From positions 124,540,309 through 124,604,308 of the forward strand of contig NC_134643.1 of the NCBI RefSeq assembly GCF_030463565.1: a stretch of DNA of 64,000 bases, read 5' to 3'. Source of the DNA: Pelecanus crispus. Its lineage: Eukaryota; Chordata; Aves; Pelecaniformes; Pelecanidae. The first letter of the stretch is position 1; every line of letters starts with the position of its first letter. Of this stretch, positions 1 to 19,400 are shown piece by piece. The notes beneath the pieces are model-generated. The model saw nothing but the letters and a program-made list of their open reading frames with translations. It was not told the DNA's origin and did no database searches. The translations under genes and the position numbers were made by a program.

Positions 1-4943
<4,943 letters not shown>

Positions 4944-5096
4944 TAAAAAATGGTAAGATGTTACTTTGCTTTACATCCCACCTTACTGAAAATGTAACTT
5001 TAAGCTTTGTTGTTGTTTATTACTGTTCCATGTTGTAAGACAGGTTGATTAAATAACACTTTCTGTAGTGTTGAATAGTTTCTTTTATTTGACTGA

Positions 5097-7837
<2,741 letters not shown>

Positions 7838-8051
7838 CTAAACTGAAACTAAGTTTGTTTCTTGTGTGTTTTTATAGAAGTGGTGTTTTTCCAAAAACAA
7901 AGTGCAAAGCTGCTTGAATCAGAAGGAGATAAACTCACTGAACCGCTACAGGAGGGCAAAGCTGACTATTTTTTTAAACTTGAAAAGATTGCAAAGGGAC
8001 AATGAAGTTTTTTTTGTTGGTTTTGGGGTTTGTTTTTTTTTTTGGTTGTTG

Positions 8052-8055
<4 letters not shown>

Positions 8056-8094
<39 letters not shown>
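8056..8094 (+). repeat. Uninterrupted T39 homopolymer in DYRK1A 3' UTR
   Basis: A run of 39 consecutive T lies inside a wider T/G-rich patch (about 8004-8112) between blocks that look like ordinary UTR sequence. The short reading frames here (Phe-rich on plus, Lys-rich on minus) are artefacts of this run. Its length is likely to be polymorphic or affected by sequencing error. Confidence 0.9.
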
Positions 8095-8095
<1 letters not shown>

Positions 8096-8360
8096 GTTTG
8101 TTTTTTTTTTAAGAGCCATGTCCGGACCCACCTTAACGGATAGCCTAGTGGTGTTCACCTTTTGCTTCCCCCGTTTTAACTTGCCACAACCTAGTCATAG
8201 TTTGGTTTTTTGGGGGAGGGGTTTTTTTGGGTCTCATTCAACAGGGGTTATTGTTCAAATGTTAGTTGTAGTTGCAAACTAGTTTCTTTTTAAAGGCATT
8301 GCACATGATTTAGAAAAAGGCCCTTTGAAGTTTTTGGGTGGGAGGGGAGTGAGTAATATA

Positions 8361-8366
<6 letters not shown>

Positions 8367-8391
<25 letters not shown>
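8367..8391 (+). repeat. T25 homopolymer in DYRK1A 3' UTR
   Basis: A second long T run in the UTR, preceded by a short alternating ATATATAT segment. Confidence 0.9.
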
Positions 8392-10120
8392 AGTTCCCCA
8401 AACAAACATGGGCACAGAAATGCAGTACTGTAAGAAAGAGGGACCTTCAGATTACACAAATATATATTCTTCAGCTGTAAAAAGGGACGGTTGTAATGGA
8501 GTTTGTAAGGCACATTAAGCATGCTAAGTGGCGGTGATCAGAACTCTCCTTTTCTGAATCTACTGAGGATCAAAGCAGCAATTGTAATGGGATTCTGTGG
8601 GTCTCATATTTTGGAGACCACAGTCAGTTAGTATTGAAATATGACTGGTTTCATAACTGAGGTGCACTGAGAAGCAATCAACGGGTCGGTCCTGGCCAGT
8701 CCTGGGGAGGTCTAAGTGGTGGTCTTTGGGATAACCTTTGGCCTTATGGATTTGGACTCTTAAGTTAGAAGAGCCTACCATTTCAGATGCAATCACTTTT
8801 GGACATGCTTTTGCAGACAGTCCTTAATGCTGAAAACACAGAGAATGGGTAATTCAAGAGGCCTTTCTTTTAAAATAGACTTTTGTGACCCACTTATTGT
8901 AAGGTATTGCAAGGTCACTTTGCGTGTGTCATAAAGTTGACTTCCTTATTGGTTGAAGGTCACAGGAGTAGTGGTTTGCGTTTGATGGAAATAGCTACAA
9001 CTGTGTCCCTTCCTGCTTTTTACTTTTTTCTTTTGCTTTTTCTCGGCACGTGGTTTCTCCACCATTACTTCTGCACAAAGACGTCTTCTGTTCATCCTGA
9101 ACATTTTTAAAAATGCAGAATTTTATGTGACTGCTTTTTTGCCTCACAATTATGCTGTGAATTTTACAAAAATTTATTTTCTTTTTTGATAATTTATTGT
9201 ACCAAAGCTGTTTTTATAGCACATAGATGTCTGTAACCAATAATGTAGCAGTTCTGCACTTTGACACAAGGTGTAACTAGACCATTTTTAAATGTCAGTT
9301 GAAAATTATGGCTGTACTATTGCTTAAACAAAACTGGAACTGTTGTTGAATTCATAGCCAATACATTTACAGCAATCTGTGTACTGAACATAATAGATTG
9401 ACATCTACTTTGAGACTATAACATCTGTTACATTATAAATGTGTTCAGGCTTCTGAAGGTAAAAGGGACACTAGATCCAGAAGCTATGAAACCAGCAGTT
9501 GATTCTTGTATTCCTTATTAACATAATTGTAAACTTGAAGGCAAGACCTTGATTGCATGAGCAGGTCCAAAATAATAGTCTGAGTAAAGCAAAACACTCA
9601 CGAGACCTGAGGTTAGCAGGCTGTATTTAACAGGTGCCTAATTTTTGGGTAATGCTGCCTTAATATAACACAGTCAGCTTGGCAGTTGCAAAATTTACGG
9701 GCCCATTCAGAGATTTATTTATATGAAAAGTAAAAGGTCCATGAAAAACATTTGAAAGAATAAAGGTAATTCATTGATTGCCCATCCCAGATTAACATTG
9801 TTTGCCCATTATATATTACGGAAGCAGTGATCTACCTCTGCCAGTAAACCCTTTTAAAAGTGAAACCCTTTTAAAGTTTTTTTTAGCAGAAAATTCAAAA
9901 GTTCATACTGGTCAATTCCATCTGGCTAAGTCATTTTTTTCAGACTAAAAGGCGGAATTTTTTATACTTACAGTGGCAACACAACAGCTGACTACCATGT
10001 AAATGGGAATGAATACTTGGGATTACCATTTTTTGTAAATCATGATTTCCCCCCCTCCCCCCAATCAAATGATCCATATTTCTTTTGTATCAACACGTCA
10101 ACCCTGTGGATGAAAGTGAT

Positions 10121-10162
10121 TTTTTTTTTCTTTTTTTTTTCTTTTTTTTCTTTTTTTTTTTT
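10121..10162 (+). repeat. T-rich tract with spaced C
   Basis: Runs of 8-11 T are separated by single C residues, forming a short near-regular array in the distal UTR. Confidence 0.85.
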
Positions 10163-10660
10163 AAACTCAGTAATTCGGAGAAATTTACAGGATTTGGAAG
10201 GCTGTCACCTTAGTAACAGGATGCTGAGTTTAGCAATATAAAAAGGAATCCAGTACTTACTGCTGTCTAGGAATATAAGGGTAATATGAAATCTGGGTAA
10301 TTTTTGTGTGCGCAGGTTGCCACACCTTAGCAAGCGCCAAAAAATAAAGCAGTTAAAAATATCTACATAAAGAAGAAATCATAAAATCCAGAGCTTCTGC
10401 ATACTGTGTTATGTTACAGTCCAGTTTTGTGTGCTTTACTACACAGTTTGGTTACAGGACTTCTGTGCATTGTAAACATAAACAGCATGGAAAAGGTTAA
10501 GTACCTGTGTTCAGATTGTAAGATCTAGTCCGGACTTGCTGTGTATATTGTAACGTAAAATGAAAAGACAAGCCCTTTGTATTATAGTCATGCAGTCTTA
10601 TGTATGATAAACAGTTGAATAATTTGTCCTCAGACTCTTTACTGTGCTTTTTAAAAAAAA

Positions 10661-13600
10661 TAATAATTTAAGAAAAAATGTAAACATAGTAAATCTTCCT
10701 ATGCAATTAACCTACTCCAAGCCATGGTATGGTAGGTATAATTATACTATAATATGTAAATATCAGATACATTGAAACAGACTTAAAAATATGAAAGTAA
10801 AAGTTGGAGGCATAACAGATAATTTTGAGTTTTTAATTGAAACAGCAAGGTATACAAACCATTGATGTATGAACACAGCTCTGCTTGATTCTGATGGACT
10901 GTACTTCTTGTAGTTTGAGTTCTTTATATTATCATCTGTTAGTTTGAATGTTCTTATATGCACTGCAGCTTTCTGCCTATTACAGACTAGCTGATTTTAA
11001 GGCCTGAAGTGACCATGGTAATGAAATAATCTGACTGGCATGCCATCAGCCCTAGAATTCAAGCTAGTTATTTCTGCATAATGAAGTCCGTATCTTTTGG
11101 GTGCAGTAGAACATACTTTTGAAAAAGATAGCTGATTTTCATATAGATTCTTCAAGTGTGAGGATTTTTCCGTGTCTCTCAAGTGGTTCAGCTAGTTTAT
11201 TTTCCATACTCTTAGCCCTCCTTCAGTTTTAGGACTGTTTAGTTACAGCTGCTGGCCATCAGATAGCCAGCTGCCTATTAGAATAACAAATAACTGCTCT
11301 AGTTTTAAACTATTTCACTTTATTCACATAAAAATATGTTAACTTTAATAACCTATATAGATGGAGTTCCTTAAATCTTTAACTGTAAAGCTTTTACGGC
11401 TCTTCTGAAACTTCAGATGTTTTAAAATCCATTCTAAAGCGTGGACATAAGAACTGCATACAGCATCTGGTAGTAATTTCAGTATTGCTGTGTGCGTCTA
11501 GTATGTGCAGGTACATTCTTGAACCTTTTAGTTTATATCTTTGCTTGTTTGTTTATACCTCCAAGGATTGAATTTTTAAATCTTTCAGTCTCAGTTATTT
11601 GCATTAAAAGATTGTAAATTTAGATCATTACCCATCATGATTCCTAAGTCCTTTTCAGAACTGCTGCTCTTCCAGGATGTAGTCTTCCATCCTGTAAGTA
11701 TAATGATGTCTGAATGGGACTGGTTTACAGAAGGGTTGGATTCACCTGTAGATATGACTTGTCTTCATTGTTTATCACTCTGCCGTCATTACTTTCATTA
11801 AACCATCAATGTGCTTATATTTTATTCTTGATAACTGAAAACTTTTAAATACCTTTGAAGATAATTCCTGTTGAAACCCATCAGAAATATTTTTTTTTTA
11901 ATGAGGAAGTAATCTAAAACTCTAACCTTCTGACGGTGAATATGTTGTGTTGATTTATAGAACAAATATATTTCAATAAGATCATTATATGGAACTTCTG
12001 AATAGTATGAAAGTATCTTTCTAGTCAACATTACACAAACAACTGACTACAAAGTAGAGTTATTGCTGAGTGTTTATCTCATGAGGATAGTTTGTATGTG
12101 ATCCAGCATGCATTTTACTTAGAAGGATGGATATTAGAACTGCACAATATCTTGCATCTGTCAAGCAAAAAAAGTCACCTTACCAAATTGTAGTTTTCTG
12201 TTATATATCCCTGGTTTTGTGGGGTTCTACAGAAGCAACCTCACGTTGAAAAGTGTGCAATTGGTATTTATTTCTCCGCCTCATGATGGTAGTTGAACTA
12301 TTTTTTCCTTATTAAGGTGCCTTGTTTTTATTTCAAAAGTGATCCATACTAGCCCTATCAAATATATATATGAACTGCCTAGACCTGAGAGGGTTTGCAG
12401 TTTCTGTTGTTTATTATGTTTTATGCTAGATGTTACAGAGCATCACAGAGTTCAGTCACAAGATGGTCACTGTGACTGTCCTTGAGGACCTGAATGATAC
12501 AAGAATGTGATACGCTTCATAAGCCAGACAAAGGTAGTCATTAAAATTTTAAGCTTCATGCTCTTCTGCTGAATGGCAGAGAGAAAATTTAATTCACTTT
12601 AAGCAATGTTCATAGATTCTAGAGGGAAAGTGAAGATAGAAGATTTAGAAGAGGATAAGGGTTGGAATTGAAAGGGTGTTCTGTGTGGGAGAGAGTCTAA
12701 CCAATGTGAATAATAGCATGGGGGGGGGGGGGGGGGGGGATACCCTTAGGTGGAGTGGAATTGTGTACACCTTACTTGAAAGTGAGACCAAGAAATTTTT
12801 TTACGTGGTCTTGGTCCTAGGAAAGCACATGAGGGAAGCTAAATGAAGAACTTCATGGCTATGTTGGATGAGGCTGATGTGTTTTGAGCAGAAAATAGGT
12901 TTTTCACAGAAGGTTGGATTCTCGTAATTAACGTGAGAGATGTCTAGAATGTAGCTGTGTGTTTTGTTTCAAGGTGGATTTGAATCCAGACTGTTTATCA
13001 AGTGGCAACACTTGGGTCAAATTTAGAAGTTTGCAAGAGAGCAGAAATGAAAGTTAGGATGATTTTATTGTGATTTAGAAAGGCTAAATTGAAGAAGGAG
13101 GATTTACTTTTTGACAGCAGACCAAATGAAGATATGCTGGAGAGACCAGACTGGCAGAAGCAGCAGTAATGGACAGAGTGGATTGTCAGCATGTAGGCAG
13201 CTGAAGGGATTTTAATTTATTTACTAACTGGGGCTGAGATACATAGGTTAAAATGCACTGCAAGCAGAGCCTAGGGAGACCTTAAAAGAGGCAAACCACA
13301 GCAGATCTTATAAATGGAGGTTTAGAACTGTAGGAATAAAAACCCCAAAACCCCAAGTAGCATATGTTTTTGAGTGATAGCTATTAAAACTTGTACATGT
13401 GTTTAGTAGATGACAATGGAAGTGAGGCTGACCAAAGACATCCTTAAAAAATTTGTTGCTATGGAGCAGAAAGGGCACAGGATCTGTGTAGCCTAAAAGA
13501 TGTTTTATTGTGGACCCAGCTTAGGTCCTCATTCCTAAGTTGGGACCTCCTCTGTTTCACAACAAGCGATTTTTCTTCAGTGAGCAACAGTGAAAAGTAT

Positions 13601-16403
13601 CCCAGCTAAGTAATGATAAACAGTGTCCTAGTGAAATGCTGCAAACCTCAAATGGAAAACTAGCAGGTAAGAAAAACAGCCCCAGTATTTTCAGTCTAAA
13701 TTAGAAAAAGCATCAGCTATTTTTTTGAAAATTGAGGCTAACAACATCCTTACTGGTAAGACAGAAGTACCATTATTGTAAAAATGTCATAAAACCTTTC
13801 AGGAGGAGTGTGTGGACCAGATTTGGCTCTCCAAACCAAATTCTAATCATCCTAAAGAGCAGGTGCATCCTGGGCTGGGGCAAGTTGGTCTGAATTTCAG
13901 TAGAGCCAAGACAGAAACATGCACATGGATCATGCTTTTTGGACAGCAGAATGTAATGTGGCTTTAGGTAAACAAGGCAATGCAATTAAACTTCTTGTGT
14001 AGTACACTGGAATTTTCTTCTATTTCTCTTTCCTGTACATCTTCACAAGAGGCATTTCTCATCTCTGGTAAGTTGTGCAGTCCAGCTCGTAGTCTCTAAG
14101 TACTCTGCAGGAACAGCTTCAACAGGAATTTCTGCTTCCCACTGGTGCAAACTCCAGCATCCTGGAATACAACTGTTGTGATGTCTTGGCATATGTTTTG
14201 GTTATAAGGGTATTGTATTTTCTAGAACACTGCATCTTACATACAAATTTAGTTGAAAGCTATTCAGTTAACAAAAGTACAAGAATGTTTTGACATTTTG
14301 CTTCTGTCATTGTTTTGCATGCAAAGGGACAAATCTCATGGAATTGTTGTGTAGCGTAAGGCAGTGTCGCAGCGTCTCCTAGAAACACATTGGTCTCCAG
14401 TATGAATGCTTTTATAATATATGCAATGTTCTCTTGAATACATTAGCCATTTGGATTCTTCGTTGTTGCAGCCTCCTAGTAGAGTCTATCATGGAAGCTT
14501 TTTGGGAAGACATTGTTTTGCCAGTGGAGCAATAGATGAGCAGTTTTATTCCTTCTAGAAAAAAGAAAAATGAGTCTAAAGGATTGCTTAATTTTTTTTT
14601 TTTTTTTTTAAAATCATGGATGCATTGCTGTTCACGATTTGTACCGATACCAACATTTTAATTCAAAGCATTTATTTGTTAAAGGGTGTTGAAAGTTGGT
14701 ATGTTAGACTGTAGGACACACTTGTTGTCTTAACGTGTTTGCATTGCATTTTTCCTTTTTTTCTGCTTAGTGTCAGCCAGTTCTCACCGCTTAAAGCAAT
14801 GGTATGGCAGTAGCTTGTAATTTTGAAGATCTGGCTTGGTAGCTTTATTCTGGGTTTTTCAAAAAGAACTCTGGCTTTCCTACTGCTGTGCTGACTTTCT
14901 GCAGTGTGTGTATAAAGAAATTTGACTTAATTTTCAAGGCAATCCACAGATTGGTCCCTAAAAAAATAACTACAAGATGAGAAAAGGGTTAAAAACTTTG
15001 CTTCTCAAAACCAGTTTTGTGTGATCATCACAGAGATGAGTCCTGCCGAGGTTTTAAGAATTTCTTGAAACTTCAGATCTTACAGGTATTCCATATGGTT
15101 TTGAGTAACAAAAAGAACAGTAGCACAGATAAGCCAGTAGAAATTAATAACCAAATCCACCTCCTGTAGGTCTCCCCGTGGGAAGTAGGAGGAAAGGAGA
15201 TTAATGTGACAGATGTTGACTGTCAAAAGACAATTAGTTGGTTAGTGATTGGAAAATGATATATGAAAAAATAAGTTGAGCTTGTTTGTTCTGAAGAAAC
15301 TAATTGAAGATGTCAAGCAGAAAACCTCCCCACCCAGACTGTCGTCTTCAGGATTGCTCTTCCTCCTCACTAGTAGAAGAGGTCTCTCACATAGCACTTG
15401 CTGCAGTGTTCCAAAGCCCCTCTCTTCCTCCAGATTTTCCTGCCAAACTGTAGCTCATTCAGGACTCCCTTCACAACTCCTTCCCAGCATAAAATGTCAA
15501 CAGTTGGTAGATTGAGTTAATTGTTTTGAGGCTACAAGGATGATGATGAAGAGGAGTTCTCTTTGCCTGGAGCAGGCAGAAAGGCTAGTCCTGAACGGAG
15601 CACATTCTGAGCTATTCTGCATTTTCAGGGCAACAAACCCCTTCATAATTTGCATTCAAATGTGGAGTCAAGAATAAGCTGAGGGAATTTAGTTTTCGAA
15701 GCTTCAGCCTCACTTGTCTTTCCCAATGCAGGGCTAGCGCAGTTTAGTACCAGTGGGATTCCTCCTCTTTGCTGCAATGTGCCAGAGCACTCGTGCATTT
15801 TTATTTTCATCTGCATTGGTCTCCTGCCTGTATAAAATGTTTGCCTTGTGTATGAGGAAATTTTATCACTTTTGTACACTAGCTAAGTTAGCATTTCTTC
15901 CAAGAAAAACGCTGTACATAAGTTTAACATAAGTTTATTCTATACTGGAATAACCCACTTCATTGTTGTACTCTTCTCTATGTATGCTATCTCACGTCAG
16001 TCTGGTAACTTCAGTACACAGAGCTAATATTATTCTATGTGTTTGTAAAGGGACATTTCCTCTGTAAACAAAACATGCTACAAGTAGAAACATTACAGTG
16101 GCACTGCCTTGAAATCAGGTGTGTCTGCAGAGGTCACTTTGATATAGTGACAGTATGAAGTTTCCTGTCCTGACATAACCTCAGTGATCTGGGAAGACAA
16201 ATCCGGGAATCTCAGGAGCCGGAGCTTTGAAAATCAGAAAATATTGTATTCAGAGTTCTTTCATGGGGACAATGAGAGAGTTTTTTCTGAAGAAAAAGTC
16301 AAACGTAGTAACTCTGGCTAAAATCATTGTAATACCCTTTTCATTTTCATTTGAGTAGAAACTGTATTTCATTTCCCTCTTCAGAAACAATAACGTTGCG
16401 TGG
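10661..16403. other. Intergenic, no gene recognised
   Basis: About 5.7 kb of mostly AT-rich unique-looking sequence between the DYRK1A UTR and the pyrimidine block. Reading frames are all under 80 codons, lack splice-supported extensions and match nothing I know. A G20 run (12720-12739) and a T run near 14590-14609 are the only low-complexity features of note. Confidence 0.7.
12720..12739 (+). repeat. G20 homopolymer
   Basis: Twenty consecutive G flanked by ordinary sequence. It could form a G-quadruplex on the plus strand. The exact length is likely unstable. Confidence 0.9.
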
Positions 16404-19400
16404 CTTTTTCTCCCCCTAGAAATTCCCATCCTGTCTCACTGCTAATCATTCCCATCCCCTTCCCTACTTTCCACTCTGACCCTTCTCCCCACTCTGCTAT
16501 ACTTCTCAACTTTTGCTTTTCTCTCCTTTTCCCATCTTTCATTTCAATTTTTTCCCTGCTTTGCTTTTGTTTCCCTGCTTTTTCTGTTTCTGTCTTTTCC
16601 CTGCTATTCCCACTGCTTTTCCCTGCTTTACTCTTTCTTTCTGCTTTTTCTTTTCACTGTATTGCTTTCCTTTTCCCGCTTGTTCTCTTCCTGTCATTTC
16701 ACAGCTTTTCCTGTCTTGTCCGTGCTTGTGTTCCCTGCCTTTGTCTTCCTGCCTGTTCTTCCTGCCATGCTTTCCCTGTTTGCCTTGCTCCACCCGCCCC
16801 CTTCTTTTCAATACTTTTCAGGTCCTTCACCCCCCTCCCCTGCTTTTCCCTTCCTCTCCCTGCTTGTTGCTCTTTTGGCTCCTCCCAAGTCTTTCAGGTT
16901 CCCCCCTTCTCTTCTTTTTGGTGCTTTCCATTCTCTTCCCTGCTTTGACATTTCCCCCTTGCTTTGACTTATGTTCTTTTCCATTTTCCAGTTTTTCATG
17001 TTCTCCCCCTCCACCCCCGCCCTTTTCATTCCTCTTCACTATGTTGAGGACTTTTCACTTCCTGTCTTTCCTGCTTGTTTTTTCCTGCCTGTCTTGCCCA
17101 CTTCCTTTTCCACCGTTGCTTTGCATTGCTTTCCCTTCACTGACTTTCACTGCTTTTCTCTTCTTTCTAATGCTTTTCAGGTCTTTCCCCCCTTCTTTTC
17201 AATGCTTTCTGTGTCTTCCCCTTCTTTTTTCCCATTCTTTTCAATGCTTTTCAGGTGTTTGCTTTGCTTCCTTTCCTCACTTAGTGCTTTTCAGATTTCT
17301 TTCCCCTTCCTTCTCCACTATGTTTCAAATGTTTTTCAGGTGTATTTCTTCTTCCCCTCGCTCATTTTCCCATCCCCTCCCTGCTTTTCCCTGCTTTGAC
17401 CTATCTTCTTTCCCATGCTTTTCCCATCACTTCCTTGCTTTTTGGGTCATTTCATTTCCGCTCCACTTCTCTCTTCCCTGCTTTTGACTGTTTAGAGTTC
17501 TTTTCCCTATTTGTTTCTGCACACACCCCCATTCCACTTATATTATTTTCATTGCTTTTCACTGGTTTGACTTCTTTTCACTGCTTTTCATGTCTACTCT
17601 TCCACACACCCCCCCCCCCCCCGCCTTGTTTTCCCTACTTATTCCTGCTTTGACATTCTCTCCCATCTTTTCCCTCTTTTGACTTTTCACTGCTTTTGTG
17701 GTCTTCTCTAGCCTTTTCCCTGTTTTTCAGGTCTCTTCCTTGCTTGGCTCAGCTCTGTCTTTTACCTGCTTCTCTCTTCTCATCTTTTCCCCACTTCTCC
17801 CTTCCTGTCTTTCCCTTGCCTTTCCCTCCTTGTCTTTTTCTTGCTTTTCAGGGATTTTTATCTTCCCTCCCTCTCCCTTTTCCTTTCTCTTATCTGTATT
17901 GATACTCTTTTTTCACTGCTTTTCCCTGTCTTCCCCCCCAGCTTTGACCTCCTTTCCCCTTCTTTTTAGATGCTTTCCCTCATTTTCCCTGCTTTTCATT
18001 AACTTGACTTTTTTCCTCTGCTTTTCCCTCCTTGTATTCTCCTTGCTTTTCTATCCTCATAATTTCCTTCCTTTTTTATGTTTCTATTCCCACCCCCTCC
18101 CTGCTTTTCAGTACTTACAGACCTCTTCCTTGCTTTTCAGGTCTCTTCCTTGCTTTTCTGGTCTCTTCCTTTCTTTTCCCTTCTCTTTTACACACTTTTC
18201 CCTTCCTTTCCCACCACCACTGCTTGCCGCTGCTTTGACTTCTTTTTCACTGAATTACAGTTCTGTTCTTTTTTTCCCCTCTTTTTCTCCTTGGCTGTTG
18301 CTTTTCGATCTTTCCCTGCTTTTCTTGCTTTTACTTCCCCACCCCCCCCACCCCCCCCCGCCTTTCTTTTCAATGTTTGTCACTGCTTCAACTTATTTTC
18401 ACTACTTTACAAGTCATTTACCTCTTCACTGCCCCATCTTCTTTTTCCTGCTTTTCACTGCTTTGACTTTTTTCCTGCTTCTTAGGTCTCTTCTTCCCCC
18501 GCCCCCCTGCCCTTTTTTTCTCTGTTTTTCCCTTCTCTTCAGTTGTCTGACTATTTTTCATTGCTTTTTACTGCTTTGACTATTTTTCACTGCCTTTCAG
18601 ATCTTTTAACTTCTTTTCGCTTCCTTTCCCTGCTGGTCACTGCTTTGACTTATATTCCCTGCACTTCTGGTCTTTTATCCCCTCCCTGCTCCTTCTTTTC
18701 CCTGCTTTTCATTGGCTTGACTTCTTTTTCCCTGCTTTTTCATGTTTTGAATTCTTTCCCGTTTTACTTTTTCCCCTTCTCCCAGCTTTATGCTGCTTTG
18801 ACTTCTGCTTTTCAAGTCTTTTTCCTTCTTTTCCCTTCTTTCCCTGCTTGTCACTGCTTTGGCTTGGTTTCCCTGCTTGTCACTGCTTTGACACTTTCTC
18901 ACTGCTTTTCAGTGCTTTGACTTCTTGTGGCTGCTTTTCAGGTCTTTTCCTGCTTCCCACCCTGCCGCCCACCCGGCTTTTGCCTTCCTGTTCCCCGATG
19001 TTCACTGCTTTGACTTTTTTCCCTGCTAGTAACTGCTTTGATTTCTTTTAATTACTTTTCAAGTCTCCCCCCTCCCCTTCTTTTCCCTATTTATCACTGC
19101 TTTGAGTTCCTTTCACTACTTTTCTGTTCTTTCCCCTGCTTTTTTCCTTCTTTTCCCTGCTTTCCACTGCTTTTTAGTTTTGGTGGGGTATTTTTTTCCT
19201 CCTTTCCCCTGTTTTCCCTCCTCTTCTTTCCCCTGCTTTTCAGCCTCTTCACTGCTTTGACTTTTTTCAACTGTGTCTGGTCTTCCTTTCTTTACATTAC
19301 TTGTTACTGCTTTGACTTCTTTCCACTGCTTTTTCAGGCCGTTCCCTTCCTTCCTTCTCCCTCCCCCCGCTTCTCCATTCGCTTTGCTTCTTTGACCTTT

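Larger units (their letters stand above)
7838..10660 (+). other. DYRK1A: DYRK1A 3' untranslated region (end approximate)
   Basis: This follows the DYRK1A stop with no coding potential. It holds several U-rich tracts (about 8004-8112, 8367-8391, 10121-10162). AATAAA hexamers at 9759-9764 and 10343-10348 are possible polyadenylation signals. The stretch near 10560-10650 resembles, from memory, the conserved end of the mammalian DYRK1A 3' UTR, so I place the end near 10660; this end is inferred and shorter alternative ends are plausible. A roughly 2.8-kb UTR is about the size known for the gene. Confidence 0.6.

Noticed and set aside
16513-17487. 324-codon plus-strand reading frame and many others up to 307 codons in 16.4-21.0 kb
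   Set aside because: Stop-free only because the DNA lacks purines. The products are monotonous Phe/Ser/Leu/Pro or Lys/Glu/Arg and open in several frames at once.
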